DNA from: Oligella ureolytica DSM 18253
GTDB lineage: Bacteria > Pseudomonadota > Gammaproteobacteria > Burkholderiales > Burkholderiaceae_B
Direction: 5' to 3'
Assembly: GCF_000373745.1 (NCBI RefSeq)
Contig: NZ_KB892283.1
Coordinates: forward strand, 1-62,828
DNA length: 62,828 nucleotides
Part shown: positions 1-7,587 of the stretch, in pieces
Layout: each line of letters opens with the position of its first letter
Numbering within the stretch: position 1 is the first letter of the stretch
The notes under the pieces: generated by a model
What the model saw: only the letters and a program-made list of their open reading frames with translations
Database searches by the model: none
What the model was told of the DNA's origin: nothing
Position numbers and translations under genes: made by a program

Positions 1-217
1 AGAGGCTATGCCATTGACCCAATAGGACTGCCTTAAACATGGCGAGCACGGGATAACTCGGACGACCTTGTTGAGTCGTCAATCGACGCTGCTTTTGTGA
101 ATTGAGGTAGCATTCAATCGGTCGCCAATCAATCACTTGATCTAACTTAAGTAACGGAAAACGATCAAGGTGTTTGGCAATACGGGCTTTGGCGGTTTGT
201 TGAAAGAAACTACTCAT
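1..217 (-). CDS. IS5-family transposase, N-terminal part, cut by window edge
   Basis: The ATG at 215-217 (minus strand) opens a frame of 72 codons that runs off the left edge. It begins MSSFFQQTAKARIAKHLDRF and continues with a VIDWRPIE segment and a GRPSYPVLAMFKAVLLGQW segment, the conserved N-terminal region of IS5-family DDE transposases, just before the first catalytic Asp. The catalytic residues are not in view, so whether the gene is intact cannot be said. The role is cut-and-paste transposition of the element whose end lies at 287. Confidence 0.8.
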   Translation of the reverse strand, partial: MSSFFQQTAKARIAKHLDRFPLLKLDQVIDWRPIECYLNSQKQRRLTTQQGRPSYPVLAMFKAVLLGQWHSL

Positions 218-287
218 AGGACTAAAGTAAGAATGCAAGAAAACAAGCTATATTTTAGGAAATTTGAGGGGTTATTGCAAAGGTCTC
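1..287 (-). mobile_element. IS5-family insertion sequence, one end only
   Basis: The window opens inside an IS5-type element. The minus strand encodes the start of its transposase, and 70 bases upstream of that start lies a terminal sequence reading GAGACCTTTGCAATAACCCC on the minus strand from base 287, a form typical of IS5/IS1106-like inverted repeats. Base 287 is taken as the outer end because an IS3-type reading frame resumes immediately after it. The other end lies outside the window, so the target duplication cannot be checked. Confidence 0.75.
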
Positions 288-718
288 ACCTTAAGCAAAT
301 GTATGCCGAGTTAAGCTTAACGTCTCAGCTACAGGAAGAAATTATAAAAAAGCTATAGTGCCTGTAGCAACACGTAAGCAATGGGCTAGTGAACTACAGG
401 CAGAATACCGAGTAAGTATCGTCATCAGCTGTCAGGTAGTAGGTATCAGTCGGACGGCGTATTACTTTCGTAAACGGTTAGTAGACGATAGCAAGGTGAT
501 TCACGAGCTACAAGATCTTGTTGAACATTATCCTCGTTGGGGATTTCTTAAGTATTTTATGCAACTAAGGAAGTTAGGTTATCGTTGGAGTCATAAGCGT
601 GTCCAACGTGTGTATAGCGCCTTAAAGCTTCAGTTGAGAAGTAAGGAAAATTTCGTACCTTCAACGTGATTGATGATTTTAACCGTGAGGTACTGGGTAT
701 TGAGGTGGCTACTAGTAT
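288..718 (+). pseudogene. IS3-family element remnant (orfA tail and broken orfB)
   Basis: Bases 290-358 encode LKQMYAELSLTSQLQEEII..., the C-terminal end of an IS3-type orfA (helical LKxMYAELSL motif). Its stop TAG overlaps a GTG at 358 that opens orfB (358-669): an HTH_21-like segment with GISRTAYYFRKR and a region YPRWGFLKYFMQLRKLGYRWSHKRVQRVYSAL. The frame then breaks. From 660 another frame reads FNVIDDFNREVLGIEVATSI, which is the sequence around the second catalytic Asp of IS3 transposases, so roughly 60 residues, including the first catalytic Asp, have been deleted. Homology ends near 718. The orfA front half is lost at the IS5 junction. This is a dead element. Confidence 0.8.
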
Positions 719-758
719 CATCTTTATTAGTGCTGCTAAATGCCAGGTAGCTAGTAAG

Positions 759-1865
759 TCATTGCGCCTTAATGAGTTCTACTTGTCTTATTTCATCCAA
801 TGTTCTACAGCCTGTTAGTGCCATTGTTACCTCAAGTTCAGTTCTTAATATATGTAAAACATGGGCTACGCCGCTTGCACCGGCTGCTGCCATAGCCCAG
901 ATATAGGGACGACCGATTAAAACAGCACTTGCACCAAGAGCAAGGGCGGTAAAAATATCAGAGCCACGACGAATGCCACCGTCAACCAGTATGGGAATAT
1001 GACCGTCGATACTATCGCAAATTCGACCCAAAATGCTGGCAGTTGCTGGTAGAGTGTCTAGGGTACGTCCCCCGTGATTGGAGACTACAATGCCTGCGGC
1101 ACCTATCTGAACCGCTTTAAGAGCGTCTGAGGGGTTTAGGATTCCTTTTAAAATGACCGGTAGGGGGCTGTGTTGAATAAACTGTTCTACTAAATCCCAA
1201 GTGGGTGCATTGGTTAAAAAACCGCTGCCAAATAATGGGCTTTCGCCTGCCGATCCAACTGTTAGAGGGGCTGATTTAAAGTTCTTTAATAGTACGGCTT
1301 CTACGCCACTTGGTACTGAAAAACCGACACGTTGTTCACGATTACGCACACCATTAACCGGTGCATCGATGGTCAAAACAATGGCTTCAACTCCTAGTTT
1401 GGCAGCTTCAGCTAAAAGCTTCTGTGAGGCGATTTGATCCGGTTGCCAGTACCATTGCAACCATTTTGTGCCAGGTATCTGCTCACAAAGTAGTGTCAGT
1501 GAGGTCGAGCTCTGCATGCTGATAATATAAGGTGTCTGCATTGCAGCAGCAGCCAGAGCAGAGATAAACTCACCGTCAGGGTGAAGCATTTTTTGATAGG
1601 CAACGGGTGCTAATAAAATCGGAAAATCATGGCGTTGTCCGAGAAGCGTGTAGTGAGTGTGTGCCTCTTCAAAATCCTTTAACATACTGGGTAACACTTG
1701 ATATTGTTGCCAAGCTGTCTGGTTTCTAGCTAATAATTTCTCATCAGCCACGCCACCTGAAAAATAAGCCCAAACTTCCGGGCTAATACGTTCTTTTGCG
1801 TAGGGAATATAGTCATCCGCTGCGACAATGCTAGCAGGGATTTCGTTTAAAGGTGCTAATGACAT
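759..1865 (-). CDS. FMN-dependent alpha-hydroxy-acid dehydrogenase/oxidase (LldD family)
   Basis: A TIM-barrel flavoenzyme that oxidises an L-2-hydroxy acid such as lactate to the 2-keto acid, passing electrons from FMN to oxygen or quinone. Seen: ILLAPVAYQKMLHPDGE (flavin-binding N-terminal strand), the Lys in PVILKGILNPSDAL, the catalytic His and substrate Arg in SNHGGRTLDTLP, and the phosphate-binding ILVDGGIRRGSDIFTALALGA...LIGRP. Length (about 368 aa) is normal. A GTG at 1886 would add seven residues inside the preceding gene; the ATG at 1865 is one base past that gene's stop and is preferred. It follows the piuC-like gene directly and should be co-transcribed and translationally coupled, placing it under the same iron control. 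Substrate is not known; no membrane segment is seen. Confidence 0.85.
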   Translation of the reverse strand: MSLAPLNEIPASIVAADDYIPYAKERISPEVWAYFSGGVADEKLLARNQTAWQQYQVLPSMLKDFEEAHTHYTLLGQRHDFPILLAPVAYQKMLHPDGEFISALAAAAMQTPYIISMQSSTSLTLLCEQIPGTKWLQWYWQPDQIASQKLLAEAAKLGVEAIVLTIDAPVNGVRNREQRVGFSVPSGVEAVLLKNFKSAPLTVGSAGESPLFGSGFLTNAPTWDLVEQFIQHSPLPVILKGILNPSDALKAVQIGAAGIVVSNHGGRTLDTLPATASILGRICDSIDGHIPILVDGGIRRGSDIFTALALGASAVLIGRPYIWAMAAAGASGVAHVLHILRTELEVTMALTGCRTLDEIRQVELIKAQ

Positions 1866-1866
1866 T

Positions 1867-2547
1867 TTAGACTTCTGCCCATTCACGAATTAGGTTGTGA
1901 TAAATACCACTGAGTGCAGTGGCTTCGCTTAAGCCATCATCTTGCATTGATAAGCGTTGGATACTCTGATCTAATTGCCATAAAAGACGGCGACGATGGG
2001 CATGTCGGATCATGCTTTGAGTCCAAAAAAATGAGGCAAATCTAATACCCTGTGTAACCGGCTCTACGCGGTGTAAGCTGTCGCCCGGATAAACCACCAT
2101 ATCACCTGCTTTTAGCTTCACTGAGTGTGTACCGTAAGTGTCTTCAATGATTAGCTCACCGCCTTCATACTCCTCGGGTTCACTAAAGAAAATGGTGCTA
2201 GACACATCGGTACGCATGATGCCTTGCGTATCCGGAAGATTGAAAATGGAGTTATCAATGTGATTGCCATAGCTGCCGCTGTCTTCGTAGCGATTAAAGC
2301 GTGGAGGAAGGATTTTTGCGGGTAGTGCTGCGGCAATAAAACCGGGATCGGCTCTTAAGACTTGTTTAAGAAAGTTTCCTAATTCCAGTGCTAACGGGGA
2401 TTGCGGGCTTAGCTGTAAATTTTCTTTAACTTCCTGTGCTAGATAGCCAGCTGTTTTTTTACCGTCTTCCCATTCAGCTGTTTCCAGTTTCTGACGAATA
2501 ATTTTTATTTCTTCAGGCTTAAGTACCTGTTCCAATATAATGATCAT
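1867..2547 (-). CDS. piuC: PKHD-type Fe(II)/2-oxoglutarate hydroxylase (PiuC/YbiX-like)
   Basis: A 226-residue cytoplasmic dioxygenase of the PiuC/YbiX group, commonly found next to catecholate TonB receptors and repressed by Fur. The jelly-roll metal triad is visible: His and Asp in YGNHIDNSIF, the distal His in PGDSLHRVEP, and the 2-oxoglutarate Arg in GIRFASFFW. PiuC-type C-terminal helices follow. A GTG at 2553 would extend the protein by two residues; the ATG at 2547 gives the usual M-x-I-x-x-VL start. A perfect Fur-like palindrome covers the start codon. The gene lies downstream of the siderophore receptor on the same strand, separated by a strong hairpin terminator, and is followed at once by the FMN dehydrogenase. 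Natural substrate is unknown for the family. Confidence 0.85.
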   Translation of the reverse strand: MIIILEQVLKPEEIKIIRQKLETAEWEDGKKTAGYLAQEVKENLQLSPQSPLALELGNFLKQVLRADPGFIAAALPAKILPPRFNRYEDSGSYGNHIDNSIFNLPDTQGIMRTDVSSTIFFSEPEEYEGGELIIEDTYGTHSVKLKAGDMVVYPGDSLHRVEPVTQGIRFASFFWTQSMIRHAHRRRLLWQLDQSIQRLSMQDDGLSEATALSGIYHNLIREWAEV

Positions 2548-2550
2548 TAT
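2537..2550 (-). promoter_or_regulatory. Fur-box-like palindrome over the piuC start codon
   Basis: ATAATGATCATTAT is a perfect 14-base palindrome built of the two NAT-rich half sites of the Fur consensus (GATAATGATAATCATTATC). It covers the ATG at 2547-2545, so a bound repressor would block translation initiation sequence or transcription elongation as well as any nearby promoter. Iron control is inferred from the motif and from the neighbouring siderophore receptor. Confidence 0.65.
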
Positions 2551-2631
2551 CACTCCGTGCTAGTTCTATTGGTAGTTCGACATTTATTTTAGTTTAGCGT
2601 TTATACTCAAAAAACTGAGGTTATTTTATTG

Positions 2632-2677
2632 AAAAACCCCGATGTGGGTTGATTATAATCAAAACATCGGGGTTTTT
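2632..2677 (-). terminator. Terminator between siderophore receptor and piuC
   Basis: A perfect 13-base stem, AAAAACCCCGATG at 2632-2644 pairing with CATCGGGGTTTTT at 2665-2677, with a 20-base loop that itself holds the palindrome TTGATTATAATCAA. On the minus strand it ends in a T run, so it should stop transcripts of the receptor gene; the A run on the other arm makes it usable in both directions. Confidence 0.8.
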
Positions 2678-2710
2678 AAGTGTCGCTTTAGAGACTAGTC
2701 TTTGGGTGGA

Positions 2711-4915
2711 TTAGTACCTAAAGTTAGCATTTAAAGTAGCAGAGCGACCATAGCCTACGTTAGCGAATAAGCCCACGTGAGAGGCGTCATAGCTACGAGC
2801 GTCAGTGATGTTATTAACGTTAAGTTGTAGGTCAACATGTTTGTTGATGTCCCAACGTACCATGGCATCCCAAATCAGATGTGATGGTAGCTGTAGGGTA
2901 TTGGCATCATTCACCATGCGCTTACCGACATAGGTTAAACCGGTACCGACGGTCCAATCAGGAAGTACTCTATAAGTAGTCCATACGTTGGCACTGTGTT
3001 TAGCGACAAACTTAGTTTGATTGCCATCAAATACGTTAAAAGTTCCGTCTCTATTCTGGCTTTGATACTTAAGAACCTTAGGATCTAGGTAGGTATAGCC
3101 TGCCCAAATATCCCATTGATCAGTTAGAGAACCAGCAGCAGAAAGCTCAAGACCCCTTACGCGGTTTTTACCGATATTTTGTACTGAGCCATCAATATCA
3201 CTTGAACGGGCATTACTCTTGCGAGTTTCAAAGATAGAAGCGTTGAGACTTAAGCGCTCATTGAGAACTTCCCATTTGGTTCCTAGCTCAATACTGCGCG
3301 CGCGTTCCGGATCCAGGTCGCGAATGGCAGCAGAGCCAGCTGGGCCGTCAGCACCACCCGCTTGACCTAGGTTTTCACCTGCCGGGTTCGCAGAAGTAGA
3401 ATAAGATAGGTAAATAGAACCGTTATGAGTGGGTTTGAAAATTACAGCACCTTGCCAACTCCAAATGTTTTGTGTTGATTCTTTTGAACCGTCACTTACC
3501 TTAAAGTTATCAAAACGCACTCCCGCATTAATTAACCAACTTGGCGTAAGTTCAATGGTGTCAAATACGTATAAAGATTTGGTTTTAATGTCGCCCGCTT
3601 TGCTTCTGGCGCCAAAGGTTTTGTTAAGAGCACCCCAGTTCTGGTGAGGATTAGGGTGCCAGAAGTAGTCTGTGCTTGAACCTACCCCAACACCTGTTGT
3701 ACTTCGGTTATAGATATCCTCTTTAGAAAACTCCATACCTGCGCTGATGTTGTGCTTAATAGAGCCTGTATTGAAAGAGCCATAAATATCAGTTTGGTTA
3801 ACAATGGACTCAGCCATACGCCAGCGAGCTCTATCAGCTCGAGTAAACATGAGGTCCCCATCTAAGGTGTAGCATGATAAAGCCGGTGTATTTCTTCTAC
3901 TTGGGGTGCAATTATCAAATGATGGGCGAGTAAAGACATATCTGTTAAGGCTTTTACCATAGCGAGTGATGTTACGGATGGTAAAGTTTTCATTGAGATC
4001 GTGCTCGATTTCAGCAGTTGCTGTATCAAAGATATTGTCTCGGAAGTCCACGCCCGCTCGGCCATAGTAATGATTACGATCCGGTTTTAGTGGCTCTGTG
4101 ATATCAGGCCTGGATTGATTTTGAAACGGTATACCCATGTCAGGCGTGTCGTTGTTTTCGATATGAGAATAGCTTAAGGTCACGCGTGTCGGTGTACCTA
4201 GGCCAAAAGCCAATGAAGGAGCAAGACCCCAACGATCAAATTCGACTTCCGCACGACCCGGTACATTACCACCCATGCGCATGGCATTTAAACGGAAAGC
4301 CGCACTATCAGTAAGTGCTACGTTACCGTCAAAGGTGAAACGATGCTGGCCGCGATTACCATAAGAGGCTGAACCGCGGAAAAAGTTATCTAATTGAGGT
4401 TTTTTGGTAACCATATTGACGCTACCACCGGTACCACCACGGCCTGTATAGGCTGAGCTAGGACCTTTAATAACTTCAACGGATTCAAGGTTAAAAATCT
4501 CATGTGAACCACGAGCATAATCGCGGACACCATCGATAAAGATATCCGTGCTGGCTTCATAACCGCGGATAATCGGTCTGTCTCCCACAGGAGTGCCACC
4601 CTCACCTGAGCCTAAAGTGACTCCCGGTGTGGTTCTTAGGACATCTTTAAATGAAGTCAGACCACGATCTTTCATAAGCTTCTCGCTAACTACATTAACA
4701 GTGCGTGGTGTGTCAAGTAGTGGGGCAGTCATTTTCGGTGACTGCGCACGAGTAGGCTGGTAACCGGGGATGGTTACCTCTAACCCGATAGCTGGTAGTT
4801 GCTGTACCTCTTCCTGTTCTTGTGCAACTGCAATACTAGCACCTAATGAGGCTGATATTGTTGAAAACAAGACAGTCTGAGTAACGGGTTTAGAGAGTCT
4901 GTTCCTTTTAGACAT
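2711..4915 (-). CDS. TonB-dependent catecholate siderophore receptor (Fiu/PiuA-like)
   Basis: An outer-membrane 22-strand barrel with N-terminal plug that imports a ferric siderophore using TonB energy. Seen in the 734 aa: signal peptide (basic start, hydrophobic stretch, ASIAVAQ cleavage region), a TonB-box-like stretch near residue 46, plug motifs DTPRTVNVVSEKLM, DRPIIRGYEASTDIFIDGVRD and LESVEVIKGPSSAYTGRGG...GGSVNMVTKKP, then barrel strands ending in the aromatic-terminal YGRSATLNANFRY needed for outer-membrane assembly. The plug pattern and the adjacent piuC gene point to the Fiu/PiuA/CirA-like catecholate group; the exact ligand cannot be read. A Fur-like box lies about 80 bases upstream and a strong terminator follows. 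Confidence 0.9.
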   Translation of the reverse strand: MSKRNRLSKPVTQTVLFSTISASLGASIAVAQEQEEVQQLPAIGLEVTIPGYQPTRAQSPKMTAPLLDTPRTVNVVSEKLMKDRGLTSFKDVLRTTPGVTLGSGEGGTPVGDRPIIRGYEASTDIFIDGVRDYARGSHEIFNLESVEVIKGPSSAYTGRGGTGGSVNMVTKKPQLDNFFRGSASYGNRGQHRFTFDGNVALTDSAAFRLNAMRMGGNVPGRAEVEFDRWGLAPSLAFGLGTPTRVTLSYSHIENNDTPDMGIPFQNQSRPDITEPLKPDRNHYYGRAGVDFRDNIFDTATAEIEHDLNENFTIRNITRYGKSLNRYVFTRPSFDNCTPSRRNTPALSCYTLDGDLMFTRADRARWRMAESIVNQTDIYGSFNTGSIKHNISAGMEFSKEDIYNRSTTGVGVGSSTDYFWHPNPHQNWGALNKTFGARSKAGDIKTKSLYVFDTIELTPSWLINAGVRFDNFKVSDGSKESTQNIWSWQGAVIFKPTHNGSIYLSYSTSANPAGENLGQAGGADGPAGSAAIRDLDPERARSIELGTKWEVLNERLSLNASIFETRKSNARSSDIDGSVQNIGKNRVRGLELSAAGSLTDQWDIWAGYTYLDPKVLKYQSQNRDGTFNVFDGNQTKFVAKHSANVWTTYRVLPDWTVGTGLTYVGKRMVNDANTLQLPSHLIWDAMVRWDINKHVDLQLNVNNITDARSYDASHVGLFANVGYGRSATLNANFRY

Positions 4916-4992
4916 GCGTCTTTCCTTGTTATAATAAATAATAATTAAGCGTAAGGTCTGTAATAGTTTTAATTTTAAAACCCACCAAGAAT

Positions 4993-5011
4993 AGTAATGG
5001 TTATCATTACA
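4993..5011 (-). promoter_or_regulatory. Fur-box-like site upstream of the siderophore receptor
   Basis: On the minus strand 5009-4995 reads TAATGATAACCATTA, differing at one of 15 positions from the core TAATGATAATCATTA of the Fur consensus. It lies about 80 bases before the receptor ATG at 4915, a normal operator distance, and predicts iron repression of the receptor. Confidence 0.7.
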
Positions 5012-5289
5012 ACAGTCAAGACGATTAGGGTTGTATGTAATAAGTTGTGAGTTAATTACAACAAAGTGTATCTCATATCACAAAAGTCGTTTAACACAAC
5101 CACAAGCTAATAGTCCTGACGGACAAATACCGTTCACTTGAGTTTTATCATCGGTGAGAGTCTTTTATAAATATTTGCTATGTGGTGAGGGTTAACTGGT
5201 GCTTTTAATAAATTGGCATAGTTTTTTATAATTTTTTTGAGCTGTGTCGAACATTGAATATTACTAATAGACAGAGTGGAATAATCACT

Positions 5290-5560
5290 ATGCCCACCAC
5301 CTGTTGAGTCTAACGGTGCTAATGAGTTACAACACATACCCATGGAAGAAGTGCCGGATGATAGTGAGCACTCTTTTAGGTTAGGCGCTCAGTAGACGGT
5401 AGATACGCCGCCTCGTACAGTCCAAGAGTCAAGTTGGGTGGCAAACCATATAAGCGTGTGGGCTTACATAGAAATCATAACCGTCGAATTTGTCACTACG
5501 GGTATCTAAGATTAAGTTGAGGTCATGTCATTTGGTCGGTCAGGTCGTAGATGAGTGGGT
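5290..5560 (-). pseudogene. Relic of a second TonB-dependent receptor
   Basis: Reading the minus strand from 5560, three pieces of one receptor can be joined across lesions: YDLTDQMT, then (shifted) DLNLILDTRSDKFDGYDF followed by YVSPHAYMVCHPT and a stop, then (shifted again) LDSWTVRGGVSTVY, an in-frame TGA, and APNLKECSLSSGTSSMGMCC. This matches the barrel segment of BfeA/IrgA/FepA-type receptors (pattern ...SPRAYLVW...DSWTVKGGVSTGYRAPDLKEL). Similarity fades beyond about 5290, and the short open frame at 5134-5343 includes only its tail. At least two frameshifts and one nonsense codon are needed, so this is non-functional. It is separate from, and not a duplicate of, the intact receptor next door as far as I can read. 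Confidence 0.65.
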
Positions 5561-5695
5561 AAGTTTGTTTAGTAAAAAGCATTGACGGCAAAATTTGGGG
5601 CATACTATCTTAAGTTTTATTAAAAAGCTGATAAAAAAATAATTAATCATCTCGGGTGAACGTGTTGTTTGTCCATTTAGCGCTTCTAGGCAACT

Positions 5696-6616
5696 ATGTC
5701 CAATCATCGTCCTTTTGTCGGTATTATCGTTTTAATTCTTTCCACGTGGGCACTTTCGTCTTTAGATGCGGGTGGCAAGTGGTTGATGCAGTTTGGTTTA
5801 TCGTTGGCGGCTCTCTCATGGGTACGCTATTTAATTCACGCGGTGTTGGTGTTGGCGTTTACTTTACCTACCCGTGGCCCGGCAATTTTTAAATCCAAGC
5901 AGATGAAGTTCCAGGTGTTGCGAGGGGCGCTTGTCTTATCGGCAACGATGACATTTTTCTCAGCGCTAAGCTATTTACCGCAAGCAGAGGCCACTGCCAT
6001 TAATTTTCTAGCGCCATTATTGGTGCTGTGTTTGGCGCCATTTTTCTTAAAAGAGCCGTCGCGTATTCATCGATGGATCGCTGCTTTTTGTGGGTTTATA
6101 GGGGTCTTTGTCATTGTGCGACCGGATTCCGGTTTGCATCCTTTGGGGGTGATGTTTGGCTTGATGACCGCAACTATTTTCTCTTTGCAGTTTATGGTGA
6201 CGCGTAAATTGGCAGAAGATGATTCCATGACCACCTTGCTTTGGACTGGCCTTGTTGGCATGGCACTGAGTAGCGTGTTGGTGTTTTTCTCTCTGGAAAA
6301 TTTAGCACATATTGTGACTACCTATGATTGGCTAGATTGGGCAGTACTTGCCTCAACAGGTGTTTTTGGTACTCTAGGTCATTGGTTGCAAATCAAGGCC
6401 TATCAAAATGCACCCGCTTCATTATTAGCACCTTTTGTGTATTTGCAGATTGTTGCCGCGACGGTGTTAGGCTGGATCATCTGGCGTCAGTTTCCGGATG
6501 CGTTGAGCTGGTTGGGAATCGCTATCGTGTGTGGTAGTGGTGTCGTTGTATCTATTATTGAGTGGCGTGATAATCAGGCGGTCAAGCGCATGATACGGCA
6601 GTCTTTGTCTAATTAA
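5696..6616 (+). CDS. DMT-superfamily EamA transporter
   Basis: A 306-residue inner-membrane protein with about ten hydrophobic segments arranged as two EamA repeats (roughly residues 8-140 and 150-290). Typical signatures are the charged end of the first helix pair (WVRYLIHAVL), SYLPQAEATAINFLAPLLV at the end of repeat 1, and LQIKAYQNAPASLLAPFVYLQIV in repeat 2. Members export small metabolites or amino acids, but the substrate cannot be inferred. A longer frame starting upstream at 5656 is in another register; the ATG at 5696 gives the expected N-terminal basic-then-hydrophobic start. The gene stands alone, convergent with nnrD. Confidence 0.85.
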   Translation: MSNHRPFVGIIVLILSTWALSSLDAGGKWLMQFGLSLAALSWVRYLIHAVLVLAFTLPTRGPAIFKSKQMKFQVLRGALVLSATMTFFSALSYLPQAEATAINFLAPLLVLCLAPFFLKEPSRIHRWIAAFCGFIGVFVIVRPDSGLHPLGVMFGLMTATIFSLQFMVTRKLAEDDSMTTLLWTGLVGMALSSVLVFFSLENLAHIVTTYDWLDWAVLASTGVFGTLGHWLQIKAYQNAPASLLAPFVYLQIVAATVLGWIIWRQFPDALSWLGIAIVCGSGVVVSIIEWRDNQAVKRMIRQSLSN

Positions 6617-6665
6617 TTACGAACAAGGTCAATATGGCGGTAACTTGCCGGTGCTAGTCAGCTTT

Positions 6666-7556
6666 TTAAGCGGCTATCAGTACATTACGCAAAAATCTGG
6701 CTGCTGTCGCTATTTCACCACTGCAAAGTCCGATAGGACCGATTTGATTAAGAGCGAGTAAATCGGCTGCTGCACCATGGAGCCAAACGGCACCGGCGAC
6801 GGCTTCATCAGCCGCTATGCCTTGTGCTAATAGGCTGCTAATCATGCCGCTTAAGACATCACCGCTGCCGGCTGTCGCTAGGCCGGGGTTGCCGCTTTGG
6901 TTGATGATTAGCGCTTCATCGGGGGCGGCGATGATGCTTTGGTGGCCTTTTAATACCACTCGACTAAAGTATTTTTCGGCGAGTTCCAGCGCCGCTTCTT
7001 CTCTATTAGCTTGTATTTCATCGGTGCTGCAAGCTAATAAACGGGCGGCTTCTGCCGGGTGAGGAGTAAGAATAGCTGGGATTAGTCTTGCGCTTAAGTG
7101 CTCTGATAATTCAGGGTAGAGACTCAGTAGGTTCAGGGCATCAGCATCAAGTAGCAAAGGTTGGTGTTTTGCTACTTGCAGCAGCGTAACTAATACGTCA
7201 TAGGCTGCTTGATCCGTGCCCATCCCGCACCCTACTGCCCAGTGTGTGATGTCCTTGCGTTTAAGTAGAACATCAGCAGTTGCCAGCATCAGCTCCGGTC
7301 TTTCGCTAATAAAAGGTAGGGGAAGTTTGTCTTGGCAAAAGCCGAGCCATAACTTACCGCAGCCATTAACCAGGGCAGCTGTGCCGGCCAGCACAATAGC
7401 GCCGCTCATGCCTTCGGTACTGCCGATAATGCCGACCGTACCGAAGCTGCCCTTATGGCTGTCTAGGGTCCGCTCAAGTAGGAGCCCGGGGAAGTTCTGA
7501 TGACAATGGGTAAGCCATTCTTCAAGTAAGTTGTCACTTAGTTCATAGATTGTCAT
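6666..7556 (-). CDS. nnrD: ADP-dependent (S)-NAD(P)H-hydrate dehydratase
   Basis: Repairs NAD(P)HX, the hydrated form of NAD(P)H, back to NAD(P)H using ADP (or ATP). The 296-residue protein is the carbohydrate-kinase-like domain: HKGSFGTVGIIGSTEGMSGA near the start (substrate-binding Gly-rich segment), LLLDADALNLL, ILTPHPAEAARLL, and the catalytic loop GNPGLATAGSGDVLSGMI. The epimerase (YjeF N) domain usually fused in front in E. coli is absent, so NnrE must be encoded elsewhere if present. The ATG at 7556 has AGGAG seven bases upstream; the TTG at 7559 is less likely. It follows sbcC by about 30 bases on the same strand and probably shares its transcript. Confidence 0.92.
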   Translation of the reverse strand: MTIYELSDNLLEEWLTHCHQNFPGLLLERTLDSHKGSFGTVGIIGSTEGMSGAIVLAGTAALVNGCGKLWLGFCQDKLPLPFISERPELMLATADVLLKRKDITHWAVGCGMGTDQAAYDVLVTLLQVAKHQPLLLDADALNLLSLYPELSEHLSARLIPAILTPHPAEAARLLACSTDEIQANREEAALELAEKYFSRVVLKGHQSIIAAPDEALIINQSGNPGLATAGSGDVLSGMISSLLAQGIAADEAVAGAVWLHGAAADLLALNQIGPIGLCSGEIATAARFLRNVLIAA

Positions 7557-7587
7557 CAATTAACTCCTTGGCTATATACCTGATGTC

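Larger units (their letters stand above)
4916..5695. other. 780-base gap: Fur site, receptor relic, AT-rich leader
   Basis: This gap holds the promoter region and Fur-like site of the siderophore receptor (to about 5060), the TonB receptor relic (5290-5560), and an AT-rich stretch before the EamA gene at 5696. I see no intact gene in it. Confidence 0.6.

Noticed and set aside
170-358. 62-codon plus-strand frame
   Set aside because: It joins antisense IS5 sequence to the tail of IS3 orfA and is not a gene; only the last part from 290 is real coding sequence.
5134-5343. 69-codon minus-strand frame
   Set aside because: Front part is the tail of the TonB receptor relic; the rest has no recognisable feature.
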